The notes: a model not told the origin generated them from the letters alone. Shown: positions 43,224 to 52,926, numbered from the stretch's first letter. The stretch is DNA of 64,000 nucleotides from JAEYOM01 sp036260935 (GCA_036260935.1 DATALQ010000027.1:1-64000), one strand, 5' to 3'. A program made the numbers and translations.

Positions 43224-44642
43224 ATGAGAAAACTATTGTCAATCGTACTAGCAATCGTCATGTTGTCAAGCTTGACCGTACTATCTGCCTGCGGAAATAC
43301 CTCCCCATCAGCCCAGGTCACTACCGCATCACAGACTCCGGAATCTTCAAGTACAGCTACAGCGTCACCGGCTGATGAAAAACATACGCTGAACATTGTT
43401 GGCAGCACAAGGACCTATCCTGGACAGGAAGAAGCCTGGAATAAGCTGATAGAGGCATTTAAGGCCAAGTATCCAAACATTGACGTAACAGTCAGATGGC
43501 AGGGAACCTGGGACCAGATTCCCGAGAACATGACAGCGTCCAAACTGGCTAAGGAAAAAGTAGACATCTACACTGCCGGCGCTGGCGTCATCAACTCCAC
43601 TTTGGCATCAAGCGGCGCATTGTTGGATATAACCGAAATAATGAAGCCATACCTTGATCGTTTCAACGAAGGTATGCTAAGCGCCTATTATATTGACGGC
43701 AAGCTCTGGGGCTTTCCTTACGGCGATTCATCCGAATCCCTGGTATATTACAACAAGACCATGTTCGACGAATTGGGTTTGACCGCTCCGACCACATACG
43801 CGGAACTTCTCAAGGTTTCTCAGGCCATCAAGTCGGCCAAGGGCATTACACCAATGATTCACCAGGGCAAAACAGCGGCTTTCTGGCCAATGTGGTTCTT
43901 TGAGACCTATGCCCAGACATCCCAAAACAAGTCGGTCGACAATGTTAAGGCTTTCCTTTCCAAAAAAATGTCATTTGCCAACGACAAGGCAGTTATGGCC
44001 GCCTTCGATGACATAAAGAAGTTCTGGGACGACGGTATAATGTCCAAATCCAGCCTGGATACCGATGGTGACGGTGTAAGAGCAGCCTTTGCTTCGGGTA
44101 AAGCAGCGATGTTCTATGGCGGAACATGGGAATACAGCGCTCTTCGTGCAGCTGTCGACAGTAAAATCCAGATAGGCGCCTTCCAATTCCCGTCCCTTGA
44201 CGGAACTACCAAGCCCCAGCATGGCGGCGGACCGTCCGATGCCATCGTAATCCCATCCTGGGTTGACAGGGACAATATCGACACTATTAAGCTGTTTATT
44301 GATTTCATGACTAGTGAAGAGAATGTAAATACGGTCATATCCACCTTTGATCCCGTTATATCCGTATACAAGGGAGTCCAGGTTAAAAAGACCGAACTCA
44401 CCGATGCGCTCAACGGTGACATAAGGAACAACACTATAGCATTCCTCGATTGGATTTGGCCCAGCTCTGTAAATGATGCTTTCTGTCAGGCGATTCCCGC
44501 TGTTATCGATGGAGCTATGACTTCGGCAAAAGCATCCGAACTGGTTCAGACCGCTCTGGATAACATGGTACAAGAGCAGGGTTTCACCTACGATTGGTAC
44601 AGCAGTTGGACTCCGGATCAATGGAAAGAAGTTACTCCTTGA
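43224..44642 (+). CDS. sugar ABC transporter substrate-binding lipoprotein
   Basis: ATG 43224 follows AGGAGGAATTG. The 472-aa protein has a lipoprotein signal (MRKLLSIVLAIVMLSS, lipobox LSAC), a Ser/Thr/Ala linker and the family 1 (CUT1) extracellular binding fold: SAYYIDGKLWGFPYG, YYNKTMFDELGL, AAFASGKAAMFYGGTW. It captures an oligosaccharide or polyol outside the membrane for the two permeases downstream. Confidence 0.95.
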   Translation: MRKLLSIVLAIVMLSSLTVLSACGNTSPSAQVTTASQTPESSSTATASPADEKHTLNIVGSTRTYPGQEEAWNKLIEAFKAKYPNIDVTVRWQGTWDQIPENMTASKLAKEKVDIYTAGAGVINSTLASSGALLDITEIMKPYLDRFNEGMLSAYYIDGKLWGFPYGDSSESLVYYNKTMFDELGLTAPTTYAELLKVSQAIKSAKGITPMIHQGKTAAFWPMWFFETYAQTSQNKSVDNVKAFLSKKMSFANDKAVMAAFDDIKKFWDDGIMSKSSLDTDGDGVRAAFASGKAAMFYGGTWEYSALRAAVDSKIQIGAFQFPSLDGTTKPQHGGGPSDAIVIPSWVDRDNIDTIKLFIDFMTSEENVNTVISTFDPVISVYKGVQVKKTELTDALNGDIRNNTIAFLDWIWPSSVNDAFCQAIPAVIDGAMTSAKASELVQTALDNMVQEQGFTYDWYSSWTPDQWKEVTP

Positions 44643-44672
44643 CTTAATTAGATTCAGTGTAATAAATGCCGG

Positions 44673-44709
44673 CCGGTACGGCAAAGAATAATAATCTTTG
44701 CCGTACCGG
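44673..44709 (+). repeat. 14-bp stem-loop between binding-protein and permease genes
   Basis: CCGGTACGGCAAAG and CTTTGCCGTACCGG pair perfectly around a 9-base loop. There is no T-run. Such hairpins after binding-protein genes slow 3' decay and raise the amount of binding protein over permease. Confidence 0.8.
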
Positions 44710-44772
44710 GAAAGCAAGCCTGATTTATGGTTTATATAATGTCTTCCAAGTAAGCAGCGAGAGGTGGAGCAA

Positions 44773-45669
44773 ATGAATAAAAAATACGGGACAATCAGGG
44801 AAAACGCTTTCCCATACCTGATGTTAGCTCCCAGCTTTATCTTGTTTTCGTGTTTTGTGCTGGTTCCGTTCCTAATCGGCATTTATGTCTCCTTCTTTAA
44901 TTGGAACGGTCTCGGGGCAATGAGGTTTATAAACATCAAGAATTATTTGTTTACTTTTCGCGACGCGGTATTTTGGACCGCTCTCAAAAATACTTTCGTA
45001 TACGCTTTGGTTGTAACCGCTGCCAAAAACATTATCGGTCTGTTCCTTGCAATGTTGGTAGCCAGGAAATTTGTCGGAAGAACGTTGTTCAGAGTTTCAA
45101 TGTTCATGCCGGTTACCTTTTCCTACGTTGTTATCGGTGTGTTGTGGTCATGGATATATAATCCCGATTTTGGCCTGCTGAACAATTTTTTATCTGCGAT
45201 AGGCGGCCAATCTCTCATCCATGGGTGGCTCAGCGATTCCAGTATTGCGTTATTCTCGGTTACTGCCGTGGATATATGGAAGTGGAGCGGTTTTCACATG
45301 ATTTTATATCTTGCCGGCGTACAGGGGATCCCAAAAGATTTTTATGAGGCTGCCAGCATAGATGGTGCCAATAAGATTCAACAGTTCTTTAAGATAACGG
45401 TGCCGCAGCTCAATGCAGTCATTGTTATCAATATCCTGCTTTCATTAACAGGCGCATTTACTTCGAATTATGATATCGTAAACGTTATGACGGGCGGTGG
45501 ACCATACCATTCCACCGAAGTAGCACTCACCTATATAGTAACACAGGGCTTCAAGCTCAATGCCTTCGGCAAAGCGTGCGCAATGAGCATGATATTGTTT
45601 GTACTTGTTCTATTGTTCGGAATACTTCAGGTTAAAAAGATGTCGCATGATGAGAACTATGAAAACTAA
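44773..45669 (+). CDS. sugar ABC transporter permease (MalF type)
   Basis: ATG 44773 follows GGTGGAG. The 298-aa protein has six membrane helices and the ATPase-coupling EAA loop, EAASIDGANKIQQFFKITVP. CUT1 permease, first of two. No ATPase gene is present in the cluster, so a shared MsmX/MsmK-type ATPase must drive it. Confidence 0.95.
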   Translation: MNKKYGTIRENAFPYLMLAPSFILFSCFVLVPFLIGIYVSFFNWNGLGAMRFINIKNYLFTFRDAVFWTALKNTFVYALVVTAAKNIIGLFLAMLVARKFVGRTLFRVSMFMPVTFSYVVIGVLWSWIYNPDFGLLNNFLSAIGGQSLIHGWLSDSSIALFSVTAVDIWKWSGFHMILYLAGVQGIPKDFYEAASIDGANKIQQFFKITVPQLNAVIVINILLSLTGAFTSNYDIVNVMTGGGPYHSTEVALTYIVTQGFKLNAFGKACAMSMILFVLVLLFGILQVKKMSHDENYEN

Positions 45670-45687
45670 GGACATGAGGGCATTAAG

Positions 45688-46521
45688 ATGAAGACATTAT
45701 ATAAAATATTAATGAAGATACTTGGATACTTCTTGCTGGCTTGTGCGCTAGTGGTGAGCATCTATCCGGTGCTCTGGATGATACTTGGTTCTCTTAAGGA
45801 CACCAATGCTTTCTATAACAACATTTGGGGATTACCTGGCGTATTCCATTGGGGAAATTATGTATACTCGTGGAATAAAGCCGCCATAGGGCAAAAATAC
45901 ATTAATACCGTCATGATAACGGCGGGTTTCCTCGCGCTTCTGCTGCCAACTGTTTCAGCTGCCGCATACGCCATTGCACGGTTGAACTTTAAAGGGAAAA
46001 AGAAAATATATATGTTCTTTTTATCGGGAATCATGGTTCCCAGCGGTATCCTGGCGATTCCGTCATTTATAGTTGCCAATCAATTGCATTTAACCAATAC
46101 GCGGATAGGCATGATGCTCTTCTATACCGCTCAGGCTACAGCTTTTGGGATATTCCTGATGAGATCGTTCTTTATCTCACTGCCGAAAAGCCTCGAAGAA
46201 GCGGCCATGATCGATGGCTGCTCCCGTTTTGGAAGTTTTCTCAGGATAATATTGCCGCTATCCGTACCTGGGATAATGACGCAGGTGGTTTACAGCGGAC
46301 TCGTTGTCTGGAATGAATATATGATAGCCAGCCTGTTTGTTCGCTCAACCGAACTGCAAACACTAGCGCTGGGATTGAAGGTATTCATCGGGCAATACAG
46401 CACGGATTATCCTTCACTGTTTGCCGCTATGGTTTTAGTTACAATACCAATGCTTATTCTTTACATCTGTGCGCAAAAAACCTTTATCGCCGGCATGACC
46501 GCTGGCGCGGTAAAAGGATAA
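45688..46521 (+). CDS. sugar ABC transporter permease (MalG type)
   Basis: The 277-aa protein has six membrane helices, the EAA loop EEAAMIDGCSRFGSFLRIILP, and the MalG-type C terminus FIAGMTAGAVKG. It pairs with the preceding permease, 18 bases upstream. GAGGG precedes the ATG. Confidence 0.96.
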   Translation: MKTLYKILMKILGYFLLACALVVSIYPVLWMILGSLKDTNAFYNNIWGLPGVFHWGNYVYSWNKAAIGQKYINTVMITAGFLALLLPTVSAAAYAIARLNFKGKKKIYMFFLSGIMVPSGILAIPSFIVANQLHLTNTRIGMMLFYTAQATAFGIFLMRSFFISLPKSLEEAAMIDGCSRFGSFLRIILPLSVPGIMTQVVYSGLVVWNEYMIASLFVRSTELQTLALGLKVFIGQYSTDYPSLFAAMVLVTIPMLILYICAQKTFIAGMTAGAVKG

Positions 46522-46542
46522 ATTTATAAATGAGGTGATAAT

Positions 46543-47382
46543 ATGAGAATCGGTTACACTGGCTGGACCTGGGACACCGATGAACGAAGGGACTGGGCTC
46601 CCTTTAATGAATTTCACAAGGAAAATTTTGAACAATTCCTGCGCGAAGTATCGAATCTCGGATATGAGACAGTTGAAAACTTCAGCTTTATAGCGGATTA
46701 TTACGCGGGTGATGTTGAAGGCTTCAAAAAAACGGTTGCTTCCTTTGGCCTGAAATTTGAAAATCTTTATTTCTATTTTTCCAATGACGCCGAAAAAGAC
46801 TATGAAGATGCCAAAAAATATATCGCTTTTGCCCGGGAAGTCGGCGCGACGCACATGAACATGCAGGGCGTTATGTGGAAGGACAGGCCTTTCGTGAAGC
46901 CCACGGACAAGGATGCGATACTCGATTATGCAAAGCGAAGCAATATTATCGGGGAATGGTGCACCCAGGCGGGTATCAAGGCCTGCATGCATCCCCATGC
47001 CAACACCAGGATATTCCAGGAAGATCAGATAGAGATGTTCGTCGAAAATACAGATCCCAGGTACGTATATCTGTGCCTTGACACTGCCCATCTTACACTG
47101 GCTGGGATGAGCGCGCCGGAAATAGCGAAAAAGTTTGGGAAACGAGTGGGCTATGTGCATCTGAAAGATATCGACCCGAACGAAAACGCTCATCCTGAAT
47201 GGCCGATGCGCAGGTTCCTGCCTCTCGGGTATGGATGCGTCGATTTCAAAGGCTTCGTAAACTCTCTCAAGGAAGAGGGATATGATGGTATCCTTTGCGT
47301 TGAACTTGATTATCAGCCGGTATGTAATTACAAGTCGGCAATGGATAGTAGGAATTACTTAAGAAATGTATTGGGACTTTAA
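46543..47382 (+). CDS. sugar phosphate isomerase/epimerase (TIM barrel)
   Basis: The 279-aa protein belongs to the xylose isomerase-like TIM barrel (AP_endonuc_2) family: KACMHPHANTRIFQ, YLCLDTAHLTLAGM, VGYVHLKDIDPN and ILCVELDYQP supply the metal-binding His/Asp/Glu residues. IolE, IolI and hydroxypyruvate isomerase-like enzymes are relatives. It probably isomerises or dehydrates the imported sugar or polyol. GAGGTGATA precedes the ATG. Confidence 0.88.
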   Translation: MRIGYTGWTWDTDERRDWAPFNEFHKENFEQFLREVSNLGYETVENFSFIADYYAGDVEGFKKTVASFGLKFENLYFYFSNDAEKDYEDAKKYIAFAREVGATHMNMQGVMWKDRPFVKPTDKDAILDYAKRSNIIGEWCTQAGIKACMHPHANTRIFQEDQIEMFVENTDPRYVYLCLDTAHLTLAGMSAPEIAKKFGKRVGYVHLKDIDPNENAHPEWPMRRFLPLGYGCVDFKGFVNSLKEEGYDGILCVELDYQPVCNYKSAMDSRNYLRNVLGL

Positions 47383-47420
47383 AGGTATTTCTATATTGGA
47401 GCGTTGGAAGGTGGTTAAAG

Positions 47421-48317
47421 GTGAAAATCCTGTGTATTGGCTCGTTCAATCAGGATATGGTTTATAGCGTGGATCATATTGCAGCAGCCGGGGAAACCGT
47501 CCTTTCATCTGCCCTGGACAGATACTGGGGCGGCAAGGGCTTGAACCAGGCTGTAGCTACCGCGCGTTCGTTCGATGAAGTTTATATAGCCGGCATGGTG
47601 AACAGGCAGGAAATGAATATACGATCTTTTCTTAAATCAAACAACCTGCATGATGAGTTTCTGGCGTTCTCCGATAAACCGACAGGGCATGCAATTATAA
47701 GTGTGGACAAAAGGGGTATGAACAGTATTACTGTGTACGGCGGGGCTAACCAGGCGCTCACTGAGGATTATATAAGTGACGTGCTTTCACACTTTGAACC
47801 CGGTGATATAGTTTTACTGCAAAATGAAACCAACGCGCTGGAGTATATAATCAATACGGCTCATATGTCAGGACTGCGGATCGCATTGAACCCTTCTCCG
47901 TTCTCGAAGGAATTGTTACAACTGCCGCTTATGTATGTAGACTTCTTTTTGCTCAACGAGATCGAGGGGTATCAAATTACCGGCCAAACTGAACCGCAAA
48001 AAATTCTCGATGCCATGTATGGCAAATTCCCCAAGGCATCGATAGTGCTGACACTTGGTAAAAAGGGCGCACTTTATTCGGTGAATGGACAGATTTATTC
48101 TCACGGCGTTTATGATGTGCAGGTGGTCGACACCACTGCGGCTGGAGATACCTTTACAGGGTATTTTCTGGCCGGATTGGCGAAAGGGCTGTCACCCGAG
48201 GCGCTTCTTGAACTGGCTTCAATAGCGTCTTCGATAGCTGTTTCACAGGCCGGCGCCACAACATCCATACCATATCTCAAACAAGTGCTTGAATTTAAGG
48301 AACAATTAAGTAAATAG
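47421..48317 (+). CDS. ribokinase-like PfkB-family kinase
   Basis: A GTG start follows GGAAGGTGG. The 298-aa protein has PfkB motifs: N-terminal sugar loop YWGGKGLNQAVATAR and C-terminal catalytic motif DTTAAGDTFTGYFLAGL with the base Asp. Ribokinase makes ribose 5-phosphate; with RbsD in the cluster a pentose or related sugar is likely, but substrate residues cannot be judged. Confidence 0.9.
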   Translation: MKILCIGSFNQDMVYSVDHIAAAGETVLSSALDRYWGGKGLNQAVATARSFDEVYIAGMVNRQEMNIRSFLKSNNLHDEFLAFSDKPTGHAIISVDKRGMNSITVYGGANQALTEDYISDVLSHFEPGDIVLLQNETNALEYIINTAHMSGLRIALNPSPFSKELLQLPLMYVDFFLLNEIEGYQITGQTEPQKILDAMYGKFPKASIVLTLGKKGALYSVNGQIYSHGVYDVQVVDTTAAGDTFTGYFLAGLAKGLSPEALLELASIASSIAVSQAGATTSIPYLKQVLEFKEQLSK

Positions 48318-48329
48318 GAGGTAATGAAA

Positions 48330-49313
48330 ATGAAATGTGATGCTGTATGGGTAGTAAAACCAGGCGAGGTTGAAATTCGCCCTGTAGAGGTTCATGATGA
48401 ACCGTACGCCGACGAAGTTCAAATCGATGTAAAAGCATGCGGAGTCTGTGCATGGGATTCGTATCTTTTCCAAGGTATATCCGGACCCGGAGACCCTCCC
48501 TATCCGATAGGGCATGAAGCCGCAGGCATAGTAACAAAGGTAGGTTCACTGGTACACAATTTCAAAGTTGGCGATAAGGTCGCGGTATGTTCGGGAACCG
48601 ATACCCAGGAGATGGCAAAGATAGTCAATAACAAAGCCGAAGGAGTTTGCAGGCTGCCGGATGATCTTACCGATTTTTCAAAAGCTATTTACGAGCCAAC
48701 CTGTTGTGTTGTCAACCTCTTATACAAGGCCGATATCCAGCCGGGCGACCGGGTGGTTGTTGTCGGCGCTGGATATATGGGGCTTTTGACGCTCCAAGGA
48801 TTGTTAAGAGGATCATGCGCCGGTTATGTATCAGTTTTTGAGCTTCGTCCTGAACGCCGTAAAATGGCGAAAGAATTAGGAGCCGATTTTGTATATGATC
48901 CTAATTCAGTGGAAGGTAAAAAGCATATAGAAGAAATCGTTGCCAATGGTGGCGCCGATGTTGTAATTGATTTCGCAGCAAGCGAGAGCGGTTATGAAGT
49001 CGCTACAGCAGTATTGAAGGATAAACCCGGTAAGTTTATCATAGGAAGCTGGCACCGTCATGAAATGAAATTCGATGGTACACGTTGGCACATGGGTGGA
49101 GCAATAGTTTACAACCTTTCGCCGATGAGCAACAGGCACTATTTTGATCTCGTACCACGTGCAGCGATACTTGTGAATAAGGGAGTTTACGACCCCGGAT
49201 CACTTGTTACGCACGTTGTGAATTATAAAGATCCGAATTTGGCTGACGTTTTCAGAAAATCGATCAGTAAAGACGACGGTTATATGAAAGCCGTTATAAC
49301 TTTTAACGATTAA
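48330..49313 (+). CDS. zinc-type medium-chain dehydrogenase
   Basis: AGGAGG lies 8 bases before ATG 48330 (2 before ATG 48324, so the former is used). The 327-aa protein has catalytic zinc ligands in GVCAWDSYLF, GHEAAG and YEPTC, and an NAD(P) fold VVVVGAGYMGLL. The four-Cys structural zinc loop of alcohol dehydrogenases is missing. It resembles sorbitol/threonine dehydrogenase-like enzymes and probably oxidises or reduces the polyol or sugar of this cluster. Confidence 0.9.
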   Translation: MKCDAVWVVKPGEVEIRPVEVHDEPYADEVQIDVKACGVCAWDSYLFQGISGPGDPPYPIGHEAAGIVTKVGSLVHNFKVGDKVAVCSGTDTQEMAKIVNNKAEGVCRLPDDLTDFSKAIYEPTCCVVNLLYKADIQPGDRVVVVGAGYMGLLTLQGLLRGSCAGYVSVFELRPERRKMAKELGADFVYDPNSVEGKKHIEEIVANGGADVVIDFAASESGYEVATAVLKDKPGKFIIGSWHRHEMKFDGTRWHMGGAIVYNLSPMSNRHYFDLVPRAAILVNKGVYDPGSLVTHVVNYKDPNLADVFRKSISKDDGYMKAVITFND

Positions 49314-49326
49314 TCTCTAATGGGAG

Positions 49327-49362
49327 ACCGGCTTTACCGGATTACGGCAAAGCCGGTTTTTT
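49327..49362 (+). terminator. intrinsic terminator of the sugar cluster
   Basis: ACCGGCTTT and AAAGCCGGT form a perfect 9-bp stem, followed by TTTTTT. It separates the cluster from the convergent phoR. Confidence 0.95.
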
Positions 49363-49410
49363 ACTTTAGTGTAATATGTGAAGCAGAAGAACTGTCCCTA
49401 TGTTTCGAAA

Positions 49411-51213
49411 CTAAAGAGGCAGCCGGACTAAAAATTTCGTACCTTTGCCGGGCTCACTTTTTACAGAAATACTTCCGTCGTAAAGGTTTACTATATGCTT
49501 TACTATCGAAAGACCGAGTCCCGTGCCGCCCATACTCCTGGATCTTCCCTTGTCTACGCGGTAAAATCGCTCGAAGATCCTCGATAAATGCTGTTCTTCT
49601 ATGCCGATGCCCGTATCCTCAACGGTCATAACCAGGCTGCCTTCCAACCTTTCGGCCTTTACATGTACGCTTCCGTTTTCCCTGTTGTACTTTATGGCAT
49701 TTTCGATCAGGTTTATCAGCATCTGCTTTATTCTGTTGCGATTGACGTTGACGATGATCTTCCCGACCGCCTCAGATTTTACAGTAACGCTCTTTTTTTC
49801 CGCTTCAGGCGTTAGTATCGAAACCACTTCGCAAATTATTTCACCAAGGTCATTCAGTTCAATATTTGTATCGCTCTTGGCATTCTCGATCTCCGACAGC
49901 TGAAGTATGTCATTGATCAACATTGTAAGTCTTTCAGCTTCTATATCGATGATCTCCAAAAAACGCGGCGCCACCGAAGCGTCGTAAATCGCGCCTCCAC
50001 GCAGCGTTTCAACGAATCCGCGTATCGAGGTAAGAGGGGTTTTCAGCTCATGTGTGACATTCGAAACAAACTCCGTCCGTATCTGCTCGGACTTCTTCAT
50101 AGCCGTAATATCCTGAATGGTTATAATGCAGCCGGCATTGGTTCCTTCACTGCCTCCCGCTGTAATAGGGCTCGCATGCACGCTGAAGATCCCGTTTTCA
50201 AGCGAGCCCAGCGTAAGCTCCTGTGCCTGCGGGACATTGCTGTCGATCGTATTGTAAAGAATTTCATTGAGCTGATGGTTACGGATCACCTCAAGGAATC
50301 TTTTGCCTATGATATTCTCCTGCCTGATATCAAAGAGCTTTACTGCGATTGAGTTGATCAGTACTATCCGCAATTTTTGGTCGACCGCTATAAAGCTGTA
50401 TGTGATACTATTTAGGATAGCGTCGAATTCCATATTCTTGTCGGTCAGATCCGTCACTGTGCCCTCGAGCTTGGCGGCCATATCGTTGAAGGTTGAGGCA
50501 AGCTGCCCGATCTCATCACGGCTTCTGACGGCAACTCTTTTCGAATAATTCCCGCCGGAGATCTCCCTCGCAGCCGAAGTCAGCTCGCTCAATGGCTTGC
50601 TTATGCCCAGTGCGAACCTGAAGGCAAGAAGGGTAGTCAGTATCAGGCCTGCGACCATACCGGCAATTGAATAAAGCAGTATCTGAAAATCTATTTTCCT
50701 GAGCTGGCTCAGAGGGATGGAAACTCTTATAACAAGATCAGGCAGGGAAGAGGGGATGGCAATGTACAGGAAGTTCACGTTAAGTGTTTTGCTCGACCTT
50801 ATATCCTCGCCGACCATTCCTTTTAAAGCCTGTTGTACTTCCTTCCTGCCCAGGTGGTTTTCCATGCGGCTGTAATCGGTTTCAGATTCGCCGACAACCT
50901 TGCCCTTCGTATTTATTATTGTTATCCTGGGCCGGAATGCGTACGGATCGCTCTTGCCGTCGTATTTGGAGGTTGTGGGGGAGTTGGAGGACAGTTGATT
51001 TGCGTAATCCTTTGCAAGAGTGTCATAATCCACATTTCCGCCGCTTTTCGATATCTGTACGAGCTCCAGGTCATACAGTTCGGCAATCGTCATTATGCGG
51101 TCCCTGACTTCGCCCATATAGAGGTTGCGGGCATGCTGTGTCGTAAATATTCCTGTTACGGACATGCCTGTGATTATCAAAATAATGAAATAGAGTAACA
51201 GCTTTTTCCTCAT
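49411..51213 (-). CDS. phoR: phosphate sensor histidine kinase PhoR
   Basis: The 600-aa protein has an N-terminal helix, an outside sensor (about 30-170), a second helix (about 175-200), HAMP (to 255), PAS (about 260-370), HisKA with His in VTHELKTPLTSIRGF, and HATPase_c with NLIENAIKYN, DTGIGIEEQ and GGTGLGLSIVKH. It phosphorylates PhoB/PhoP when phosphate is low. It is last in the pst-pho operon, 16 bases after the regulator gene. Confidence 0.94.
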   Translation of the reverse strand: MRKKLLLYFIILIITGMSVTGIFTTQHARNLYMGEVRDRIMTIAELYDLELVQISKSGGNVDYDTLAKDYANQLSSNSPTTSKYDGKSDPYAFRPRITIINTKGKVVGESETDYSRMENHLGRKEVQQALKGMVGEDIRSSKTLNVNFLYIAIPSSLPDLVIRVSIPLSQLRKIDFQILLYSIAGMVAGLILTTLLAFRFALGISKPLSELTSAAREISGGNYSKRVAVRSRDEIGQLASTFNDMAAKLEGTVTDLTDKNMEFDAILNSITYSFIAVDQKLRIVLINSIAVKLFDIRQENIIGKRFLEVIRNHQLNEILYNTIDSNVPQAQELTLGSLENGIFSVHASPITAGGSEGTNAGCIITIQDITAMKKSEQIRTEFVSNVTHELKTPLTSIRGFVETLRGGAIYDASVAPRFLEIIDIEAERLTMLINDILQLSEIENAKSDTNIELNDLGEIICEVVSILTPEAEKKSVTVKSEAVGKIIVNVNRNRIKQMLINLIENAIKYNRENGSVHVKAERLEGSLVMTVEDTGIGIEEQHLSRIFERFYRVDKGRSRSMGGTGLGLSIVKHIVNLYDGSISVKSEPGKGTKFLVRLPL

Positions 51214-51229
51214 ATACTGTCCCGGCGGC

Positions 51230-51943
51230 TCAAACGTCGGTCCCCTCTTTGTCGCTGAATCTATAGCCTATCCCGCGTATAGTCTCGATATATGCCGGTT
51301 TGTTATCATCATCTTCGATCTTCTGCCTGAGATAGCGGATGTGTACATCGACAGTCCTGGTCTCGCCGTAATAATCGTAACCCCAGATCTTGTCCAGCAA
51401 CAGCTCGCGCGTCAAAACCCTGCCCCTGTTCTGTATCAGCAGCTTGAGCAGTTCGAATTCCTTTAGAGGCATTTCTATAAGCTTGCCACCCTTGAAAACC
51501 TCGTGCCTTGCGGTATCTATCTCTATATCTCCATGCCTCAGCTTGTCGGTTTCCTCAGGCGCGGCCGCCGCAGTTCTCCTGAGCAGGGCTTTGACCCTTG
51601 CAGTTAGTTCACGTACACTGAAGGGTTTCGTCAGATAATCGTCCGCACCGAGCTCCAGCCCGAGCACTTTATCGAATTCCTCTCCTCTGGCGGTCAGCAT
51701 GATTATAGGTATGCTTTTGGTCCTGCTGTCGGATCTGAGCATTTTGCAAAGTTCGAGTCCATCTGTGCCCGGCAGCATGATATCGAGCAGAAACATCGCG
51801 GGCAGTGTGCTTCCGACAGCCTCCAGCAGTTTCTCCGCACTATCGAACACCGTGACTTTGTAACCGCTTGCCTCGAGATTATATTGTATAAGCTGTTGTA
51901 TATGGACTTCGTCATCCACTGCAAAAATCAGTTCTTTTGACAT
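51230..51943 (-). CDS. phoB: phosphate response regulator (PhoB/PhoP)
   Basis: ATG 51943 follows TGGGGGTATG. The 237-aa protein has a receiver domain (VDDE, phospho-acceptor Asp in FLLDIMLPGTDG, KPFS) and an OmpR-type winged helix (PLKEFELLKLLIQNRGRVLTRELLLDKIWGY region, TVDVHIRYLRQKI). It should bind the 11-bp-period box upstream of pstS. The name PhoP is used in Bacillus. Confidence 0.94.
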   Translation of the reverse strand: MSKELIFAVDDEVHIQQLIQYNLEASGYKVTVFDSAEKLLEAVGSTLPAMFLLDIMLPGTDGLELCKMLRSDSRTKSIPIIMLTARGEEFDKVLGLELGADDYLTKPFSVRELTARVKALLRRTAAAAPEETDKLRHGDIEIDTARHEVFKGGKLIEMPLKEFELLKLLIQNRGRVLTRELLLDKIWGYDYYGETRTVDVHIRYLRQKIEDDDNKPAYIETIRGIGYRFSDKEGTDV

Positions 51944-52001
51944 TGCATACCCCCATTGATTATATTCCACAATTCACTAAAGCTGAAACAACCTGAACGT
52001 T

Positions 52002-52085
52002 TTACGGGCCGTTGCCGTCGATATCGTTCTTGCCGTCGATACTGTCCCTACCGACGTCGATATCGCTCTTGCCGTCGATACTGTC
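52002..52085 (-). pseudogene. in-frame acidic repeat tail cut off from phoU by a TAG
   Basis: Directly after the phoU stop TAG, the same frame stays open for 27 more codons to a TAA (52004-52002). It encodes DSIDGKSDIDVGRDSIDGKNDID-type acidic repeats: DSIDGK(S/N)DID occurs twice, from a direct DNA repeat of about 32 bases (near 52018-52050 and 52054-52086). It looks like a former C-terminal extension of PhoU. Confidence 0.6.
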
Positions 52086-52859
52086 CTAGCTTTCGATATC
52101 ACCCTTGCTGTCTCCGCCTTCCAAACTGGTCTCTGCATCCCTTTCGCCTTCAAGATCTTCGATGTCATAGGGCGGTACATGGGCCGACTCCTTGTGGTAC
52201 AGCCTGGCCAGGTGATCATGCTCTCCCGTCACGTTGAAGACGACCCATTCGCCTATATTGGTGGCGTGATCACCCATACGCTCTAGGTATTTGGCGATAA
52301 ACATGAGATCCACGCCCTGCTCTATCGTATTGGCATCGTTTCTCATAAGATTGATAAGCTCGAGTATAACCTTGTTGAACAGTGCGTCTACATCATCGTC
52401 GCTTGCACAGACTTTCTCGGCCAGCTCCATATCCTGCCTCACATATGCGTCTATGGATTTGTTGACCATGATCTTGGCCAGCTCGGCCATTTTTGGTATA
52501 TCGATAAGCGGCTTGATATATTTTTTCCCGGACATTCGGATTATGATTTCGGCGATGTCGGAGGAGGCGTCGGCGATACGCTCCATATCGGTGATGATCT
52601 TCAGTGCGGTGCTGATCGTCCTCAGATCCTTTGCGAGCGGCTGCTGCCTTGCTATAAGGTTCATGCACTTCTTTTCTATTCTCTTTTCGTAATCGTCTAT
52701 GACGTCGTCATTTAGAAAGATCTTTTTAGCAAGCTCGACGTCCTGCTTTTTTAAAGCCATTATTGTATTATCTATGGACTCCTCCACGAGGCTTCCCATT
52801 TTTATAAGATCCAAATGAAGGTCTTCGAGACCCTGATCGAATGAATGCCTTGCAACCAT
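52086..52859 (-). CDS. phoU: phosphate signalling protein PhoU
   Basis: The 257-aa protein has the two three-helix PhoU repeats with metal-binding E/D motifs (MERIADASSDIAEI, LERMGDHATNIGEWV). PhoU links the Pst importer to PhoR and lowers signalling when phosphate is plentiful. The last 40 residues (from about 217) form an acidic tail not part of the usual fold, ending at a TAG that interrupts a longer acidic repeat. It follows pstB in the operon. Confidence 0.95.
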   Translation of the reverse strand: MVARHSFDQGLEDLHLDLIKMGSLVEESIDNTIMALKKQDVELAKKIFLNDDVIDDYEKRIEKKCMNLIARQQPLAKDLRTISTALKIITDMERIADASSDIAEIIIRMSGKKYIKPLIDIPKMAELAKIMVNKSIDAYVRQDMELAEKVCASDDDVDALFNKVILELINLMRNDANTIEQGVDLMFIAKYLERMGDHATNIGEWVVFNVTGEHDHLARLYHKESAHVPPYDIEDLEGERDAETSLEGGDSKGDIES

Positions 52860-52926
52860 AAAATATTCCTCCTTGTCATGAATGTTTTAAAGGAAATTCG
52901 CGCCTCGACGGCGCTAAACATCCTGC

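Noticed and set aside
52017..52086. CRISPR-like repeats after phoU
   Set aside because: Only two units of about 32 bases with almost no spacer, reading in frame with phoU; this is a protein repeat.
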